From Clostridia bacterium (GTDB lineage Bacteria > Bacillota > Clostridia > Oscillospirales > Acutalibacteraceae), in assembly GCA_017440755.1 (NCBI GenBank), contig JAFSGP010000013.1, positions 1-42,583 on the forward strand: 42,583 nucleotides of DNA, given 5' to 3'. The position numbers were made by a program, and so were the translations under genes. The notes beneath the pieces are model-generated. The model saw only the letters and a list, made by a program, of their open reading frames with translations. It had not been told where the DNA came from and made no database searches. Positions 31,533 to 40,726 of the stretch are shown piece by piece. The stretch's first letter is position 1. Every line of letters begins with the position of its first letter.

Positions 31533-31555
31533 AGTTATCCTCCGAAACAAGCAAA

Positions 31556-31582
31556 AAACGCCGGAGCAACACTCCGGCGTTT
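31556..31582 (-). terminator. Terminator of the HPr gene
   Basis: An 11-bp stem AAACGCCGGAG / CTCCGGCGTTT (31556-31566 with 31572-31582) followed by TTTGC on the minus strand. Confidence 0.85.
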
Positions 31583-31594
31583 CTCTACGCAATA

Positions 31595-31858
31595 TTACTC
31601 AGCGAAGCCGGACTCCACCAGCTTAACCAGCGCCTCAACGGCAGCCTCTTCGTCCGCACCATCGGCGATCACACGAATGGGGGTGTTACCCACGATGCCC
31701 AGGGACAGAACGCCCAACAAGCTCTTCGCATTGACGCGGCGCTCCTCTTTCTCCACCCAAATGGAGGCCTTGAACTCGTTGGCCTTCTGAATGAAGAAGG
31801 TAGCGGGGCGGGCGTGCAAACCAACCTGATTCTGAACAACAACGTCTTTCACAAACAT
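31595..31858 (-). CDS. ptsH: HPr family phosphocarrier protein
   Basis: 87 residues. The PEP-phosphorylated His15 is present in VGLHARPA, and the HPr-kinase site Ser46 in NAKSLLGVLSLG. With both residues it can serve the sugar phosphotransferase system and CcpA-dependent catabolite control; it is not a Crh (which lacks His15). No PTS enzyme I gene is adjacent. AGGGAG precedes ATG 31858. Confidence 0.94.
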   Translation of the reverse strand: MFVKDVVVQNQVGLHARPATFFIQKANEFKASIWVEKEERRVNAKSLLGVLSLGIVGNTPIRVIADGADEEAAVEALVKLVESGFAE

Positions 31859-31923
31859 AGCATATCTCCCTTTCTCAACGTAGGTCTGTGTGCTAAACTG
31901 TTTTCCATACTAAATTCAATACT

Positions 31924-31951
31924 ATTATACCACAAAAATTCGTCAAGTCAA
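31924..31951 (-). promoter_or_regulatory. sigma-A promoter of the HPr gene
   Basis: On the minus strand TTGACT (31946-31951), 16-bp spacer ending TGG, and TATAAT (31924-31929). Confidence 0.85.
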
Positions 31952-32055
31952 TGCTGTTTGTCCACCTATGTCGCAAGTTTGGTTGTCTGGACGATTTTCG
32001 CCGTTTTGAGGGGGTCTCATTGGTCATTTTTACTAAATATGGGGAAAGTTTTTAG

Positions 32056-32793
32056 CTATTCAGCTTGTTCTTCCAGCTTTTGGATATAGGCGCGGTCCTC
32101 ATCGGTCAGCGGCGCCTCCGCCAGCATATCCGGACGGTGCCTCCAGGTACGCTCCAGCGACTGCTGATGGCGCCACTTGGCAATGTTGCCATGGTGCCCC
32201 GACAGCAGAATCTCCGGCACCTGTCGTCCCTCCCATTCGGCGGGACGGGTGTACTGGGGATATTCCAGCAAACCTGCAAAGTGGCTCTCCTCGGTAAAGC
32301 AAATCTCGTCCGCCAACACGCCGGGGACCATACGGGATACGCAGTCCACCAACGCCATGGCAGGAATCTCGCCGCCGGTGAGCACGTAGTCGCCGATGGA
32401 TATCTGCTCATCTACCAGCGCGTCCAGCACCCGTTCGTCCACACCCTCGTAGTGACCGCAGAGAATGCAGATGTTGGGCATCTCCGCCAGCTCGCGAGCG
32501 CGCTGTTGGGTAAGGGTTTTTCCCTGCGGCGACATATAAATCAGGTGCGGACGGGTGCCCGCCTGCTCACACACCGCGCGGAAGCAGTCCGCAATGGGCT
32601 GGGGGAACATCACCATGCCCATACCGCCGCCATAGGGATAGTCGTCCACCTGCATCTGCTTATTCTTAGTATATTCTCGAATCTGGTGACAGTGCATCTC
32701 CAGCAGCCCTTTATCGGCGGCGCGCCCCAAAATGCTCTGGTCAAACACCCTGTCAAACATATCCGGGAACAGGGTCATTATGTCAAATCTCAT
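32056..32793 (-). CDS. trmD: tRNA (guanine-37-N1)-methyltransferase TrmD
   Basis: 245 residues. FDIMTLFPDMF at the N-terminus, VDDYPYGGGMGMVM, the trefoil-knot SAM site LCGHYEGVDERVL and SIGDYVLTGGEIPAM are diagnostic. It methylates G37 next to the anticodon to prevent frameshifting. ATG 32793 overlaps the end of rimM by 11 bp. Last gene of the ylxM operon; no clear terminator was found after it, and rplS, its common follower, is absent from this window. Confidence 0.97.
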   Translation of the reverse strand: MRFDIMTLFPDMFDRVFDQSILGRAADKGLLEMHCHQIREYTKNKQMQVDDYPYGGGMGMVMFPQPIADCFRAVCEQAGTRPHLIYMSPQGKTLTQQRARELAEMPNICILCGHYEGVDERVLDALVDEQISIGDYVLTGGEIPAMALVDCVSRMVPGVLADEICFTEESHFAGLLEYPQYTRPAEWEGRQVPEILLSGHHGNIAKWRHQQSLERTWRHRPDMLAEAPLTDEDRAYIQKLEEQAE

Positions 32794-33298
32794 CGTCAAA
32801 CAGCCCTTTCATCGGTCGCAGTCGCAGAATGTCCTTTTTGGTGTCCACGGAAATCACCACGTCAGGGATGGCCGGAATGAGAATCTCCCCCGTGGGGGTT
32901 GCCATATGGTATACCGCGTTGGCGCCGGTCTGGCTAACGTCGGTCAGCTTGCCGTACTCCTCACCCGTGTCCGCATCTACCACCGTCACGCCGATGAGGT
33001 CCTGCACCAGATGGTGTCCCTTAGGCAGCTTGATATCCCGACGGTCCACGTACAGCATACGCCCCCGCAGCACCTGTGCCGCCTCTACGGTATCCACGCC
33101 CTCCAGCTTGGCCAGTGCCATCTGCTTATGCGGGCGTGCCTTTAGCTTCACCGGCTGCTTTCCGCCATTGTCCCAATACAGGTGCTTAAAGGAAGCAAAC
33201 TGCTCAGGGGAATCGCACCACACCTGCACACGCACCTCACCGCGCACACCATGGGTGCTCACGATTTGTCCTGCTTCCAAATACGGTTTTTGCGGCAT
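32783..33298 (-). CDS. rimM: Ribosome maturation factor RimM
   Basis: 171 residues. The N-terminal beta-barrel starts AGQIVSTHGVRGEVRVQVW; the C-terminal PRC-barrel contains HHLVQDLIGVTVVD and ILIPAIPDVVISVD. It helps 30S head assembly around S19 and 16S processing. GGAGGTGG precedes ATG 33298. Sits between khpA and trmD, the usual order. Confidence 0.96.
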   Translation of the reverse strand: MPQKPYLEAGQIVSTHGVRGEVRVQVWCDSPEQFASFKHLYWDNGGKQPVKLKARPHKQMALAKLEGVDTVEAAQVLRGRMLYVDRRDIKLPKGHHLVQDLIGVTVVDADTGEEYGKLTDVSQTGANAVYHMATPTGEILIPAIPDVVISVDTKKDILRLRPMKGLFDDEI

Positions 33299-33321
33299 AT
33301 CGCCACCTCCAGTACCATAGC

Positions 33322-33353
33322 AAACAGAGGCAGACCACGGTCTGCCTCTGTTT
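33322..33353 (-). other. Long hairpin inside the operon between khpA and rimM
   Basis: A perfect 14-bp stem AAACAGAGGCAGAC / GTCTGCCTCTGTTT (33322-33335 with 33340-33353) with a 4-nt loop, but only three U after it on the minus strand. It may be a partial terminator or an RNA processing site. Confidence 0.7.
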
Positions 33354-33360
33354 CTCTCAA

Positions 33361-33594
33361 TTAGTCGATCTCTACGGCGACCTTTGCGTCCTGACGGGTA
33401 GCAGCGGCGCGCATCACGGTACGCATCGCCTTGGCGATACGTCCCTGCTTGCCGATCACACGACCCATATCATCGGGGGCAACGTGCAGGTGGAACACCA
33501 CCGTGCCGTCCTCCATAGGCTCGTCCTGCTCCACGACCACCGCAGAAGGATCCTCCACCAGCCCTTGGGCAATGGTGATAAGAAGCTCTTTCAT
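33361..33594 (-). CDS. khpA: KH-domain RNA-binding protein KhpA (YlqC)
   Basis: 77 residues, one KH domain. The RNA-binding GxxG loop is in RVIGKQGRIAKAMRTVMRAA. It forms a heterodimer with KhpB/Jag in Firmicutes and affects cell-envelope and sRNA functions. Start 33594 has AGGAGG upstream. Lies 55 bp after rpsP. Confidence 0.93.
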   Translation of the reverse strand: MKELLITIAQGLVEDPSAVVVEQDEPMEDGTVVFHLHVAPDDMGRVIGKQGRIAKAMRTVMRAAATRQDAKVAVEID

Positions 33595-33649
33595 ACTATA
33601 ACCTCCTGTGGTACGGGAACCCCGTACCGCTCAGAACAAAAGGAGTAAA

Positions 33650-33892
33650 TTACTCCAGACCGGCCTTCTTCAGCAGCACCTTCACGGTGTCGGTGGGCTG
33701 GGCGCCGTTGGCAATCCAGTTAGCGGCCTTCTCCAGATCGATCTTGATGGTGGAGGGCTCGGTCAGGGGGTTGTAGTAACCAATCTCCTCGATGAAACGA
33801 CCGTCACGGGGATAGCGGGAATCAGCCACCACTACACGATAGGACGGAGCCTTCTTGGCGCCGGTGCGGCGCAGACGAATCTTAACTGCCAT
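33650..33892 (-). CDS. rpsP: 30S ribosomal protein S16
   Basis: 80 residues, normal length. [26 protein letters not shown] and [10 protein letters not shown] are family signatures. GGAGGT precedes the ATG. Between ffh and khpA. Confidence 0.97.
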   Translation of the reverse strand: MAVKIRLRRTGAKKAPSYRVVVADSRYPRDGRFIEEIGYYNPLTEPSTIKIDLEKAANWIANGAQPTDTVKVLLKKAGLE

Positions 33893-33961
33893 AATAAAAT
33901 ACCTCCAAAAATTTTGATAACAATTTTATATATTCAACCACGAATATGGTTTGAACCGAAA

Positions 33962-35353
33962 TTAGAAGCGGCCTCTGCCGCCGGGCATACCGGGGAAGCC
34001 ACCGGGCATGCCGCCCATACCGGGGAATCCGCCCATGCCGCGCATTCCCTTGCCGCCCTTCTTGCCCATTTTCTTGAGCTGCTTCATCATCTGGCGCATG
34101 GTGTTATACTGCTTAAGCAGGCGGTTGACGTCCTCCACCCGCTGTCCGCAGCCCGCGGCGATACGCCGCTTGCGGGAGGGGTTGATGAGGTCGGGCTTGG
34201 CACGCTCCGCCGCCGTCATCGACAGGATAATGGCCTCGGTGCGGCTAAATTGCCGTGGGTCGATGTCTACGTCCTTCAGCTGTTTGCCCATGCCGGGGAT
34301 CATGCCAAGCATACTCTTGATGTCACCCATCTTTTGAATCTGGCGGAATTGGTCCAGCATATCGTTGAGGTCGAATTTGTCCTCCTGCAGCTTGCGGGCA
34401 AGCTCCTCCGCCTCTTTATCGGTAATCTGCTGCTCCGCTTTTTCGATGAGGGACATCACGTCGCCCATACCCAAAATGCGGGAGGCCATACGGGAGGGGT
34501 GGAACACCTCCAAGTCCTCCAGCTTTTCGCCCATACCGGCAAACTTAATCGGCTTGCCTGTCACCGCGCGCACGCTGAGCGCCGCGCCGCCACGGGTGTC
34601 GCCGTCCAGCTTGGTCAGAATCACACCGGTGATGCCCAGCGCCTCGTCAAAGGCGGCGGCCACGTTCACCGCGTCCTGACCCGTCATCGCGTCCACCACC
34701 AGCAGAATCTCTGCCGGCTCTAACGTAGACTTGATATTCTTCAGCTCGTCCATCAGCTGCTCGTCGATGTGCAAGCGGCCCGCCGTATCCAGAATCACGT
34801 AGTCATTGCCGTGGTCCTTGGCGTGCTTTACCGCCTCTTTGGCGATGCGAACGGGATTCTCGGTGCCCATCCGGAAAACGGGAACGCCCGCTTTTTCGCC
34901 CACCACACACAGCTGATCGATTGCCGCAGGACGGTAGATGTCACAGGCAACCAACAGAGGACGGTGTCCCTTGCTCTTGAGCAGTTTCGCCAGCTTGGCG
35001 CTGTGGGTGGTTTTACCCGAGCCCTGCAGACCGCACATCAGAATGACACAGGGAGGACGGTTGGCATTCGCCAGACCCGCCGCCTCGCCACCCATCAGTT
35101 GGGTTAGCTGGTCGTTAACAATCTTGATAACCATCTGGGCAGGGGTGAGGCTCTCCATGACCTTTTCGCCCACCGCCGTCTCCACCACCTTAGCGGTGAA
35201 ATCCTTGGCTACCTTATAGTTGACGTCCGCCTCCAACAGAGCCAGACGAACCTCGCGCATAGCGTCCTTTACGTCCGCCTCGGACAATTTGCCCTTGCTA
35301 CGCAGTTTCTTAAATGCGGCGCCCAGTTTATCGCTGAGTCCTTCAAACGCCAT
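33962..35353 (-). CDS. ffh: Signal recognition particle protein Ffh
   Basis: 463 residues. N-terminal helical bundle, then the GTPase domain with LMCGLQGSGKTTHSAKLA (~105-122), DTAGRLHID and TKLDGDTRGG, and the Met-rich M domain that binds 4.5S RNA and signal peptides. The tail is a Gly-Met-Pro repeat (GGFPGMGGMPGGFPGMPGG). It targets membrane proteins cotranslationally with FtsY. AGGTGA precedes ATG 35353; 35 bp after ylxM. Confidence 0.97.
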   Translation of the reverse strand: MAFEGLSDKLGAAFKKLRSKGKLSEADVKDAMREVRLALLEADVNYKVAKDFTAKVVETAVGEKVMESLTPAQMVIKIVNDQLTQLMGGEAAGLANANRPPCVILMCGLQGSGKTTHSAKLAKLLKSKGHRPLLVACDIYRPAAIDQLCVVGEKAGVPVFRMGTENPVRIAKEAVKHAKDHGNDYVILDTAGRLHIDEQLMDELKNIKSTLEPAEILLVVDAMTGQDAVNVAAAFDEALGITGVILTKLDGDTRGGAALSVRAVTGKPIKFAGMGEKLEDLEVFHPSRMASRILGMGDVMSLIEKAEQQITDKEAEELARKLQEDKFDLNDMLDQFRQIQKMGDIKSMLGMIPGMGKQLKDVDIDPRQFSRTEAIILSMTAAERAKPDLINPSRKRRIAAGCGQRVEDVNRLLKQYNTMRQMMKQLKKMGKKGGKGMRGMGGFPGMGGMPGGFPGMPGGRGRF

Positions 35354-35388
35354 CGTGGTTCACCTGCCCTTCTCCTGAGGTAACGGCG

Positions 35389-35754
35389 TTACGCCTTTTC
35401 CAGCATGTCGGCCAGAGCCATAATACGAGCAGCGCTCTCCCCAATCTCGCGGGGCGCACCGGGGAACTCGCTATACCGACGTACGGTCTCAGCCAAAGAA
35501 TAAATCTCCTGAATATCCACGCTGATTTTACGGAATCGGCGGGCAAGACCCAACCGCTCTTCCATATCCAGCATCTGTGCCTCCGCACGCTTGATGGAAT
35601 CCCGCACACCCTGACGGGTAATGCCCTCGTTCTCGGCGATTTCGGACAGAGACAGGTCCTCGTTGTAGTAGTAATCTACCATATCGCGCTGCTTGTCGGT
35701 CAACATATCGCCATAGAAGTCCAACAGGAAGGAAATTTCTAAGTTTTTGCTCAT
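35389..35754 (-). CDS. ylxM: SRP-associated HTH protein YlxM
   Basis: 121 residues. N-terminal ISFLLDFYGDMLTDKQRDMVDYYYNEDLSLSEIAENEGITRQGVRDSIKRAE is the UPF0122 sigma-region-4-like HTH. YlxM stimulates SRP function in streptococci. First gene of ylxM-ffh-rpsP-khpA-rimM-trmD; GGAGGTG precedes the ATG. Confidence 0.95.
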   Translation of the reverse strand: MSKNLEISFLLDFYGDMLTDKQRDMVDYYYNEDLSLSEIAENEGITRQGVRDSIKRAEAQMLDMEERLGLARRFRKISVDIQEIYSLAETVRRYSEFPGAPREIGESAARIMALADMLEKA

Positions 35755-35780
35755 GGATGCACCTCCGTTCCGGGGTTAGT

Positions 35781-35799
35781 GTAAAGCGATTTGCTTTAC
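35781..35799 (-). promoter_or_regulatory. Inverted repeat in the ylxM leader
   Basis: GTAAAGC-GATTT-GCTTTAC, 7-bp arms, lies just downstream of the -10 in the 5' leader. It could be an operator or a 5' stabilising hairpin. Confidence 0.45.
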
Positions 35800-35803
35800 T
35801 TGT

Positions 35804-35832
35804 ATTATACCGCATTTCCCCAGTATTGTCAA
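35804..35832 (-). promoter_or_regulatory. Consensus promoter of the ylxM-trmD operon
   Basis: Perfect TTGACA (35827-35832), 17-bp spacer and TATAAT (35804-35809) on the minus strand. Confidence 0.92.
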
Positions 35833-35954
35833 GACTTTTTTGGTGTATTGTAAAGGTTTTTTACTTTTCACGGAAACGTCTTAATTTTCCACAAAGCCTG
35901 TCGTTTTTTGTGGAAAAATCGGCGCGAACAGCCCAACAAAAAACAAAAAGAAAA

Positions 35955-35980
35955 GCAGCCCGCCTAAAAAGGCGGGCTGC
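35955..35980 (-). terminator. Terminator of tuf
   Basis: A 10-bp GC stem GCAGCCCGCC / GGCGGGCTGC (35955-35964 with 35971-35980), followed by TTTTCTTTTTG on the minus strand. Confidence 0.92.
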
Positions 35981-36009
35981 CGTGAAAACTATGTGTTTTC
36001 AGCTACGAA

Positions 36010-37212
36010 TTACTCGTTGATCTTGGAAACAACGCCGGAACCTACGGTACGGCCACCCTCACGGATAGCGAAACGCAGACCCTCTTCGATAGCGATGGGG
36101 GTGATCAGCTCAACGTCCATCTCGACGTTATCGCCGGGCATGCACATCTCAACGCCAGCAGGCAGGTTGATGACGCCGGTCACGTCGGTGGTACGGAAGT
36201 AGAACTGAGGACGATAGTTGTTGAAGAAGGGAGTGTGACGGCCACCCTCGTCCTTGCTCAGAACGTAAACCTGAGCATGGAACTTGGTGTGGGGGTTCAC
36301 GGTGCCGGGCTTGCACAGAACCTGGCCACGCTCGATATCGTCACGGGCAACACCACGCAGCAGGGCGCCGATGTTATCGCCGGCCTCAGCGTAATCCAGC
36401 ATCTTGCGGAACATCTCGATACCGGTAACAACAGTCTTAGCGCGCTCCTCGGTCAGACCGATGATCTCAACTTCCTCAGACAGGTTCAGACGACCACGCT
36501 CCACACGACCGGTAGCAACCGTACCACGGCCGGAGATGGTGAAGACGTCCTCAACGGGCATCAGGAAGGGCTTCTCGTCGTCACGGGTGGGGCTGGGGAT
36601 GTAGGCGTCAACCTGATCCATCAGCTCCAGGATGGGGGCATACTCGGGGGCGTCAGCAGTGGTAGCAGCGCACTCCAGAGCGGCCAGAGCAGAACCCTTA
36701 ACGATCGGAATGTCGTCGCCGGGGAAGTCGTACTCGTTCAGCAGCTCGCGGATCTCCATCTCAACCAGCTCCAGCAGCTCCTCGTCGTCCACCTGATCGC
36801 ACTTGTTCATGAAAACAACGATGTAGGGAACGCCGACCTGACGGGACAGCAGGATGTGCTCACGGGTCTGGGGCATGGGACCGTCAGCAGCGGACACAAC
36901 CAGGATAGCGCCGTCCATCTGAGCGGCACCGGTGATCATGTTCTTAACATAGTCAGCGTGACCGGGGCAGTCAACGTGAGCGTAGTGACGGGCATCGGTC
37001 TGATACTCAACGTGAGCGGTGTTGATCGTGATACCACGAGCACGCTCCTCGGGAGCCTTATCGATGTTCGCATAATCCATGAACTCAGCGTCGCCCTTGA
37101 TGGCCAGCACCTTGGTGATAGCGGCGGTCAGGGTGGTCTTACCGTGGTCAACGTGACCGATGGTACCAATGTTTACGTGCGGTTTGTTGCGTTCAAATTT
37201 TTCCTTTGCCAT
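36010..37212 (-). CDS. tuf: Elongation factor Tu
   Basis: 400 residues. G1 GHVDHGKT (~19-26), G2 with RGITI, G3 DCPGHADY, G4 NKCD, G5 GSAL, and the Met/Val-rich domains 2 and 3. It carries aminoacyl-tRNA to the ribosome as a GTP complex. Start 37212 has AAGGAGG; the longer frame to 37335 runs over the promoter. It has its own promoter although it follows fusA. Confidence 0.98.
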   Translation of the reverse strand: MAKEKFERNKPHVNIGTIGHVDHGKTTLTAAITKVLAIKGDAEFMDYANIDKAPEERARGITINTAHVEYQTDARHYAHVDCPGHADYVKNMITGAAQMDGAILVVSAADGPMPQTREHILLSRQVGVPYIVVFMNKCDQVDDEELLELVEMEIRELLNEYDFPGDDIPIVKGSALAALECAATTADAPEYAPILELMDQVDAYIPSPTRDDEKPFLMPVEDVFTISGRGTVATGRVERGRLNLSEEVEIIGLTEERAKTVVTGIEMFRKMLDYAEAGDNIGALLRGVARDDIERGQVLCKPGTVNPHTKFHAQVYVLSKDEGGRHTPFFNNYRPQFYFRTTDVTGVINLPAGVEMCMPGDNVEMDVELITPIAIEEGLRFAIREGGRTVGSGVVSKINE

Positions 37213-37261
37213 TGCAATGTGCCTCCTTATAATCAGATAATAATTGCCCGAACTTGAAACT

Positions 37262-37290
37262 ATTCTAACAAGTATCGGGAAGAATTGCAA
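37262..37290 (-). promoter_or_regulatory. Promoter of tuf
   Basis: On the minus strand TTGCAA (37285-37290), 17-bp spacer ending TGT, and TAGAAT (37262-37267). A TTGCAAC / GTTGCAA inverted repeat (37297-37314) lies just upstream of the -35. Confidence 0.8.
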
Positions 37291-37366
37291 GTACTTTTGC
37301 AACAAAAGTTGCAAATTTTGCGGCATCTGCGGCAAAAACCGAAGAAAATCCGCTAAATTTCGGTGT

Positions 37367-37388
37367 TCCGGCGGCTCTCACCGCCGGA
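37367..37388 (-). other. GC hairpin between fusA and tuf
   Basis: TCCGGCGG / CCGCCGGA (37367-37374 with 37381-37388) directly follows the fusA stop. There is no U-run, so it is at most a weak terminator or a 3'-end stabiliser. Confidence 0.5.
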
Positions 37389-37400
37389 TACCGTCAAAAA

Positions 37401-39500
37401 TTAGTCCTTCTTAGCACGCTTGGAGATGATTTCCTCCGCCACGTTCTTCGGAATCTCCGCATAGTGGCTGGGCTCCATCACGTACTGACCACGACCCTGC
37501 GTACCGGAACGCAGATCGGTGGCATAGCCGAACATCGAAGACAGGGGAACATTCGCACGGACCTGAACAGCACCGTTGATGTTCTCAGAGCCTTCCATCT
37601 GGCCGCGGCGGGAGGAAACGTCACCCACCACAAAGCCCATATACTCGTCGGGAGCAACCACAACCACCTTCATGATGGGCTCCATCAGAACGGGATCCGC
37701 CTTCTTCATAGCCTCCTTGAACGCCATAGAACCGGCGATCTTAAAGGCCATTTCGGAGGAGTCAACCTCGTGATAGGAACCATCGTACAGAGTGACCTTG
37801 CAGTCTACGACGGGGTAGCCGGCGAGAATACCCGCCTGCATAGCGCCCTGGATACCGGCGTCAACCGCAGGAATGTACTCCTTCGGAATGGCACCGCCGA
37901 CCACGGCGTTGATGAACTCGTAGCCCTTACCGGACTCGTTGGGCTCCAGCTTGATCTTAACGTGACCATACTGACCCTTACCACCGGACTGACGGGCATA
38001 CTTGCAGTCCACGTCGGCCAGACGGCGAACGGTCTCCTTGTAAGCAACCTGGGGAGCGCCAACGTTGGCCTCCACCTTGAACTCACGCAGCAGACGGTCT
38101 ACGATAATCTCCAGGTGCAGCTCGCCCATACCGGCGATGATGGTCTGACCGGTCTCCTCGTCGGTGTAGGTCTTGAAGGTGGGGTCTTCCTCAGCCAGCT
38201 TGGCCAGAGCAATACCCATCTTCTCCTGACCGGCTTTGGTCTTGGGCTCGATGGCAACACGGATAACGGGCTCCGGGAACTTCATGGATTCCAGAATGAC
38301 GGGATGCTTCTCGTCACACAGAGTGTTACCGGTGGTGGTGTTCTTCAGACCGATGGCGGCGGCGATATCGCCCGCGTACACCACGTCCAGATCCTTACGG
38401 GAGTTGGCGTGCATCTGCACGATACGGCCAAGACGCTCGTTGGAATCCTTGCTGGAGTTGTACACGGTATCACCGGCCTTAACCACGCCGGAGTACACAC
38501 GGAAGAACGCCAGCTTACCCACATAGGGGTCGGTAGCGATCTTGAAAGCCAGAGCGGCGAAGGGCTCCTCGTCGGAAGAAGGACGGGTAACCTCCTCTTC
38601 GGTGTCGGGGTTCACACCCTTGATCGCGGGAACGTCCAGCGGAGAGGGCATGTAATCCACGATGGCATCCAGCAGCTTCTGAACGCCCTTATTGCGGTAG
38701 GAAGTACCACAGCAGACGGGAACCATGGTGTTGGCAATGGTCGCCCGACGGATAACGGCCTTAATCTCGTCGATGGTGATCTCCTCACCGCCGAAATACT
38801 TCTCCATCAGGTCGTCATCCAAGGAAGCCACGGCCTCCAGCAGCTCCTCATGATACTTCTCGGCAAGCTCCTTCATGTCGTCCGGAATCTCTTCCACACG
38901 CATATCCTTGCCCATTTCATCGTAATAGACGTCCGCCTTCATCTCCACCAGGTCAACGATACCCTTGAACAGGTTCTCGGAGCCGATGGGCAGCTGAATC
39001 GGAACGGCATTACACTTCAGACGATCACGCATCATACCGACAACGCGGTAGAAGTCAGCGCCCATGATGTCCATCTTGTTGACGTACGCCATACGGGGCA
39101 CCTGATACTCGTCAGCCTGACGCCACACGGTCTCGGACTGGGGCTCAACGCCGCCCTTAGCGCACAGAACGGTCACAGAGCCGTCCAGAACGCGCAGAGA
39201 ACGCTGCACCTCAACGGTGAAGTCCACGTGGCCGGGAGTATCGATGATGTTGATGCGGTGCTTGTCCGCAGTGCCCTGCTTATCCCAGTAGCAGGTGGTA
39301 GCAGCAGAGGTGATGGTGATACCGCGCTCCTGCTCCTGCGCCATCCAGTCCATGGTAGCGCCGCCGTCGTGGGTCTCACCGATCTTGTAGTTAACACCGG
39401 TATAGTACAGGATACGCTCGGTCGTCGTGGTTTTACCCGCGTCGATGTGCGCCATGATACCGATGTTTCTGGTTTTAGCCAAAGATACATCTCTTGCCAT
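37401..39500 (-). CDS. fusA: Elongation factor G
   Basis: 699 residues, normal length. GTPase motifs [14 protein letters not shown] (~18-31), [13 protein letters not shown] and NKMD; domain IV follows [14 protein letters not shown]. It catalyses translocation of the ribosome. AAGGAGG precedes ATG 39500. It is 39 bp after rpsG in the str operon. Confidence 0.98.
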   Translation of the reverse strand: MARDVSLAKTRNIGIMAHIDAGKTTTTERILYYTGVNYKIGETHDGGATMDWMAQEQERGITITSAATTCYWDKQGTADKHRINIIDTPGHVDFTVEVQRSLRVLDGSVTVLCAKGGVEPQSETVWRQADEYQVPRMAYVNKMDIMGADFYRVVGMMRDRLKCNAVPIQLPIGSENLFKGIVDLVEMKADVYYDEMGKDMRVEEIPDDMKELAEKYHEELLEAVASLDDDLMEKYFGGEEITIDEIKAVIRRATIANTMVPVCCGTSYRNKGVQKLLDAIVDYMPSPLDVPAIKGVNPDTEEEVTRPSSDEEPFAALAFKIATDPYVGKLAFFRVYSGVVKAGDTVYNSSKDSNERLGRIVQMHANSRKDLDVVYAGDIAAAIGLKNTTTGNTLCDEKHPVILESMKFPEPVIRVAIEPKTKAGQEKMGIALAKLAEEDPTFKTYTDEETGQTIIAGMGELHLEIIVDRLLREFKVEANVGAPQVAYKETVRRLADVDCKYARQSGGKGQYGHVKIKLEPNESGKGYEFINAVVGGAIPKEYIPAVDAGIQGAMQAGILAGYPVVDCKVTLYDGSYHEVDSSEMAFKIAGSMAFKEAMKKADPVLMEPIMKVVVVAPDEYMGFVVGDVSSRRGQMEGSENINGAVQVRANVPLSSMFGYATDLRSGTQGRGQYVMEPSHYAEIPKNVAEEIISKRAKKD

Positions 39501-39539
39501 AAGTCATCCTCCTTCTTGCAAAATACGGTAGCACGGAAA

Positions 39540-40010
39540 TTACCAACGGAAATGAGCGAACGCCTTGTTGGCTTCGGCCATCTTGTGGGTATCGTCGCGT
39601 TTCTTCGCGGCACCGCCGTTACCGTTGATCGCGTCGAGGATCTCGCCTGCGAGACGCTCCTTCATGGTGCGCTCCGAACGAGTACGCGAATAGGTGGTCA
39701 ACCAGCGCAGACCCAAGGTCTGACGGCGATCGGGGCGAACCTCGATCGGCACCTGGTAAGTAGCACCGCCGACGCGGCGGGCTTTGACCTCTAACAGAGG
39801 CATGATGTTCTCCATCGCTTGCTCAAAGACTTCAAGGGGCTCCTTTTCGGTCTTCTCACGAATGATGTCAAACGCTTCGTAGACGATCTTCTGGGCAACA
39901 CCCTTTTTACCGTCGTACATAACGTTGTTGATGAGTCTGGTCACCAACTTGGAATTGTAAAGCGGATCGGGCAAAACATCGCGTTTTGCGATAGAACCTC
40001 TTCTCGGCAC
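39540..40010 (-). CDS. rpsG: 30S ribosomal protein S7
   Basis: 156 residues, exactly the usual length when GTG 40010 is taken as start (AAGGAGG upstream, peptide [15 protein letters not shown]). The 22-codon longer frame to 40076 has no support. C-terminal [12 protein letters not shown] is conserved. S7 nucleates the 30S head; in enterobacteria it also represses its own operon at the rpsL-rpsG junction. Confidence 0.97.
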   Translation of the reverse strand: MPRRGSIAKRDVLPDPLYNSKLVTRLINNVMYDGKKGVAQKIVYEAFDIIREKTEKEPLEVFEQAMENIMPLLEVKARRVGGATYQVPIEVRPDRRQTLGLRWLTTYSRTRSERTMKERLAGEILDAINGNGGAAKKRDDTHKMAEANKAFAHFRW

Positions 40011-40092
40011 TTTACTTCCCTCCTTCATAAAAATGATATCATAGGTACTCGAAAGTGACATACTCCCGTTGGCCATAGAAAGGGCAGTCGCA

Positions 40093-40108
40093 AACGGGAT
40101 GTCCCGTT
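40093..40108 (-). promoter_or_regulatory. Hairpin in the rpsL-rpsG intercistronic region
   Basis: AACGGGA / TCCCGTT (7-bp stem, 2-nt centre) sits in the 146-bp gap between rpsL and rpsG, where E. coli S7 binds its own mRNA. Function here is inferred only by position. Confidence 0.35.
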
Positions 40109-40156
40109 ATATAAATCTGCCGCTACTATGTAGCCGCTGATGAAATGTCTTTTCAA

Positions 40157-40576
40157 TTATTTACCTGCCTTCGGACGCTTCGCACCGTACTTGGAACGCG
40201 CCTGCATCCGGTTTGCAACGCCCTGTGTATCGAGAGTTCCGCGGATGATGTGATAACGCACACCGGGAAGGTCCTTAACACGGCCGCCGCGGATCAGCAC
40301 CACGCTGTGCTCCTGCAGGTTGTGGCCTTCGCCGGGGATATACGAAGTAACTTCGATACCGTTCGACAAACGGACACGAGCGACCTTACGAAGAGCCGAG
40401 TTCGGTTTCTTCGGGGTAGAGGTCTTAACCGCAGTGCAAACGCCGCGCTTTTGGGGAGAATTCTGATCGGTCGGAATGCGTTTTTTGGAGTTCCAGCCCT
40501 TCAACAGAGCGGGCGCCTTCGCTTTCTTATCGAGTTCTTCTCTGCCCTTACGGACTAACTGGTTAAAAGTAGGCAA
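40157..40576 (-). CDS. rpsL: 30S ribosomal protein S12
   Basis: 139 residues, the longer Gram-positive form with an insertion near residues 18-38 compared with the 123-residue type. [27 protein letters not shown] is invariant; the streptomycin-determining lysines (56/57 here) are wild type. The start codon is TTG at 40576, fixed by AGGAGGTG 7 nt upstream and by the conserved [11 protein letters not shown]. First gene of the str operon. Confidence 0.97.
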   Translation of the reverse strand: MPTFNQLVRKGREELDKKAKAPALLKGWNSKKRIPTDQNSPQKRGVCTAVKTSTPKKPNSALRKVARVRLSNGIEVTSYIPGEGHNLQEHSVVLIRGGRVKDLPGVRYHIIRGTLDTQGVANRMQARSKYGAKRPKAGK

Positions 40577-40690
40577 TCTATTTCACCTCCTGCGTATAAG
40601 TTCCGCTTACGTTCCGTTTTCACCGAACGATCCGCGGTGTGAAGAATACGCATTTTTGGGCATAGTTCACCCATAGTGCGCACTCCCACG
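40577..40690 (-). promoter_or_regulatory. Structured 5' leader of the rpsL operon
   Basis: About 115 nt between promoter and TTG start. TGCGTAT (40591-40597 on plus) and ATACGCA (40646-40652) can form a 7-bp stem whose lower strand abuts the SD AGGAGGTG. An inner CACCG / CGGTG stem (40621-40625 with 40635-40639) fits inside. Could modulate translation of S12; unproven. Confidence 0.45.
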
Positions 40691-40697
40691 GAGAACC

Positions 40698-40726
40698 ATT
40701 CTATCACAAGGATTTCCACTTGTCAA
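40698..40726 (-). promoter_or_regulatory. Promoter of the rpsL-rpsG-fusA operon
   Basis: Perfect TTGACA (40721-40726), 17-bp spacer and TAGAAT (40698-40703) on the minus strand. Confidence 0.9.

Noticed and set aside
36235..37257. 340-codon plus-strand open frame
   Set aside because: Antisense to tuf, low-complexity Leu/Val/Gly composition, no ribosome site.
37464..39794. 776-codon open frame on the plus strand
   Set aside because: It is entirely antisense to fusA and rpsG; its His/Val/Leu-rich composition is typical of the mirror frame of GC-rich genes, and it has no SD.
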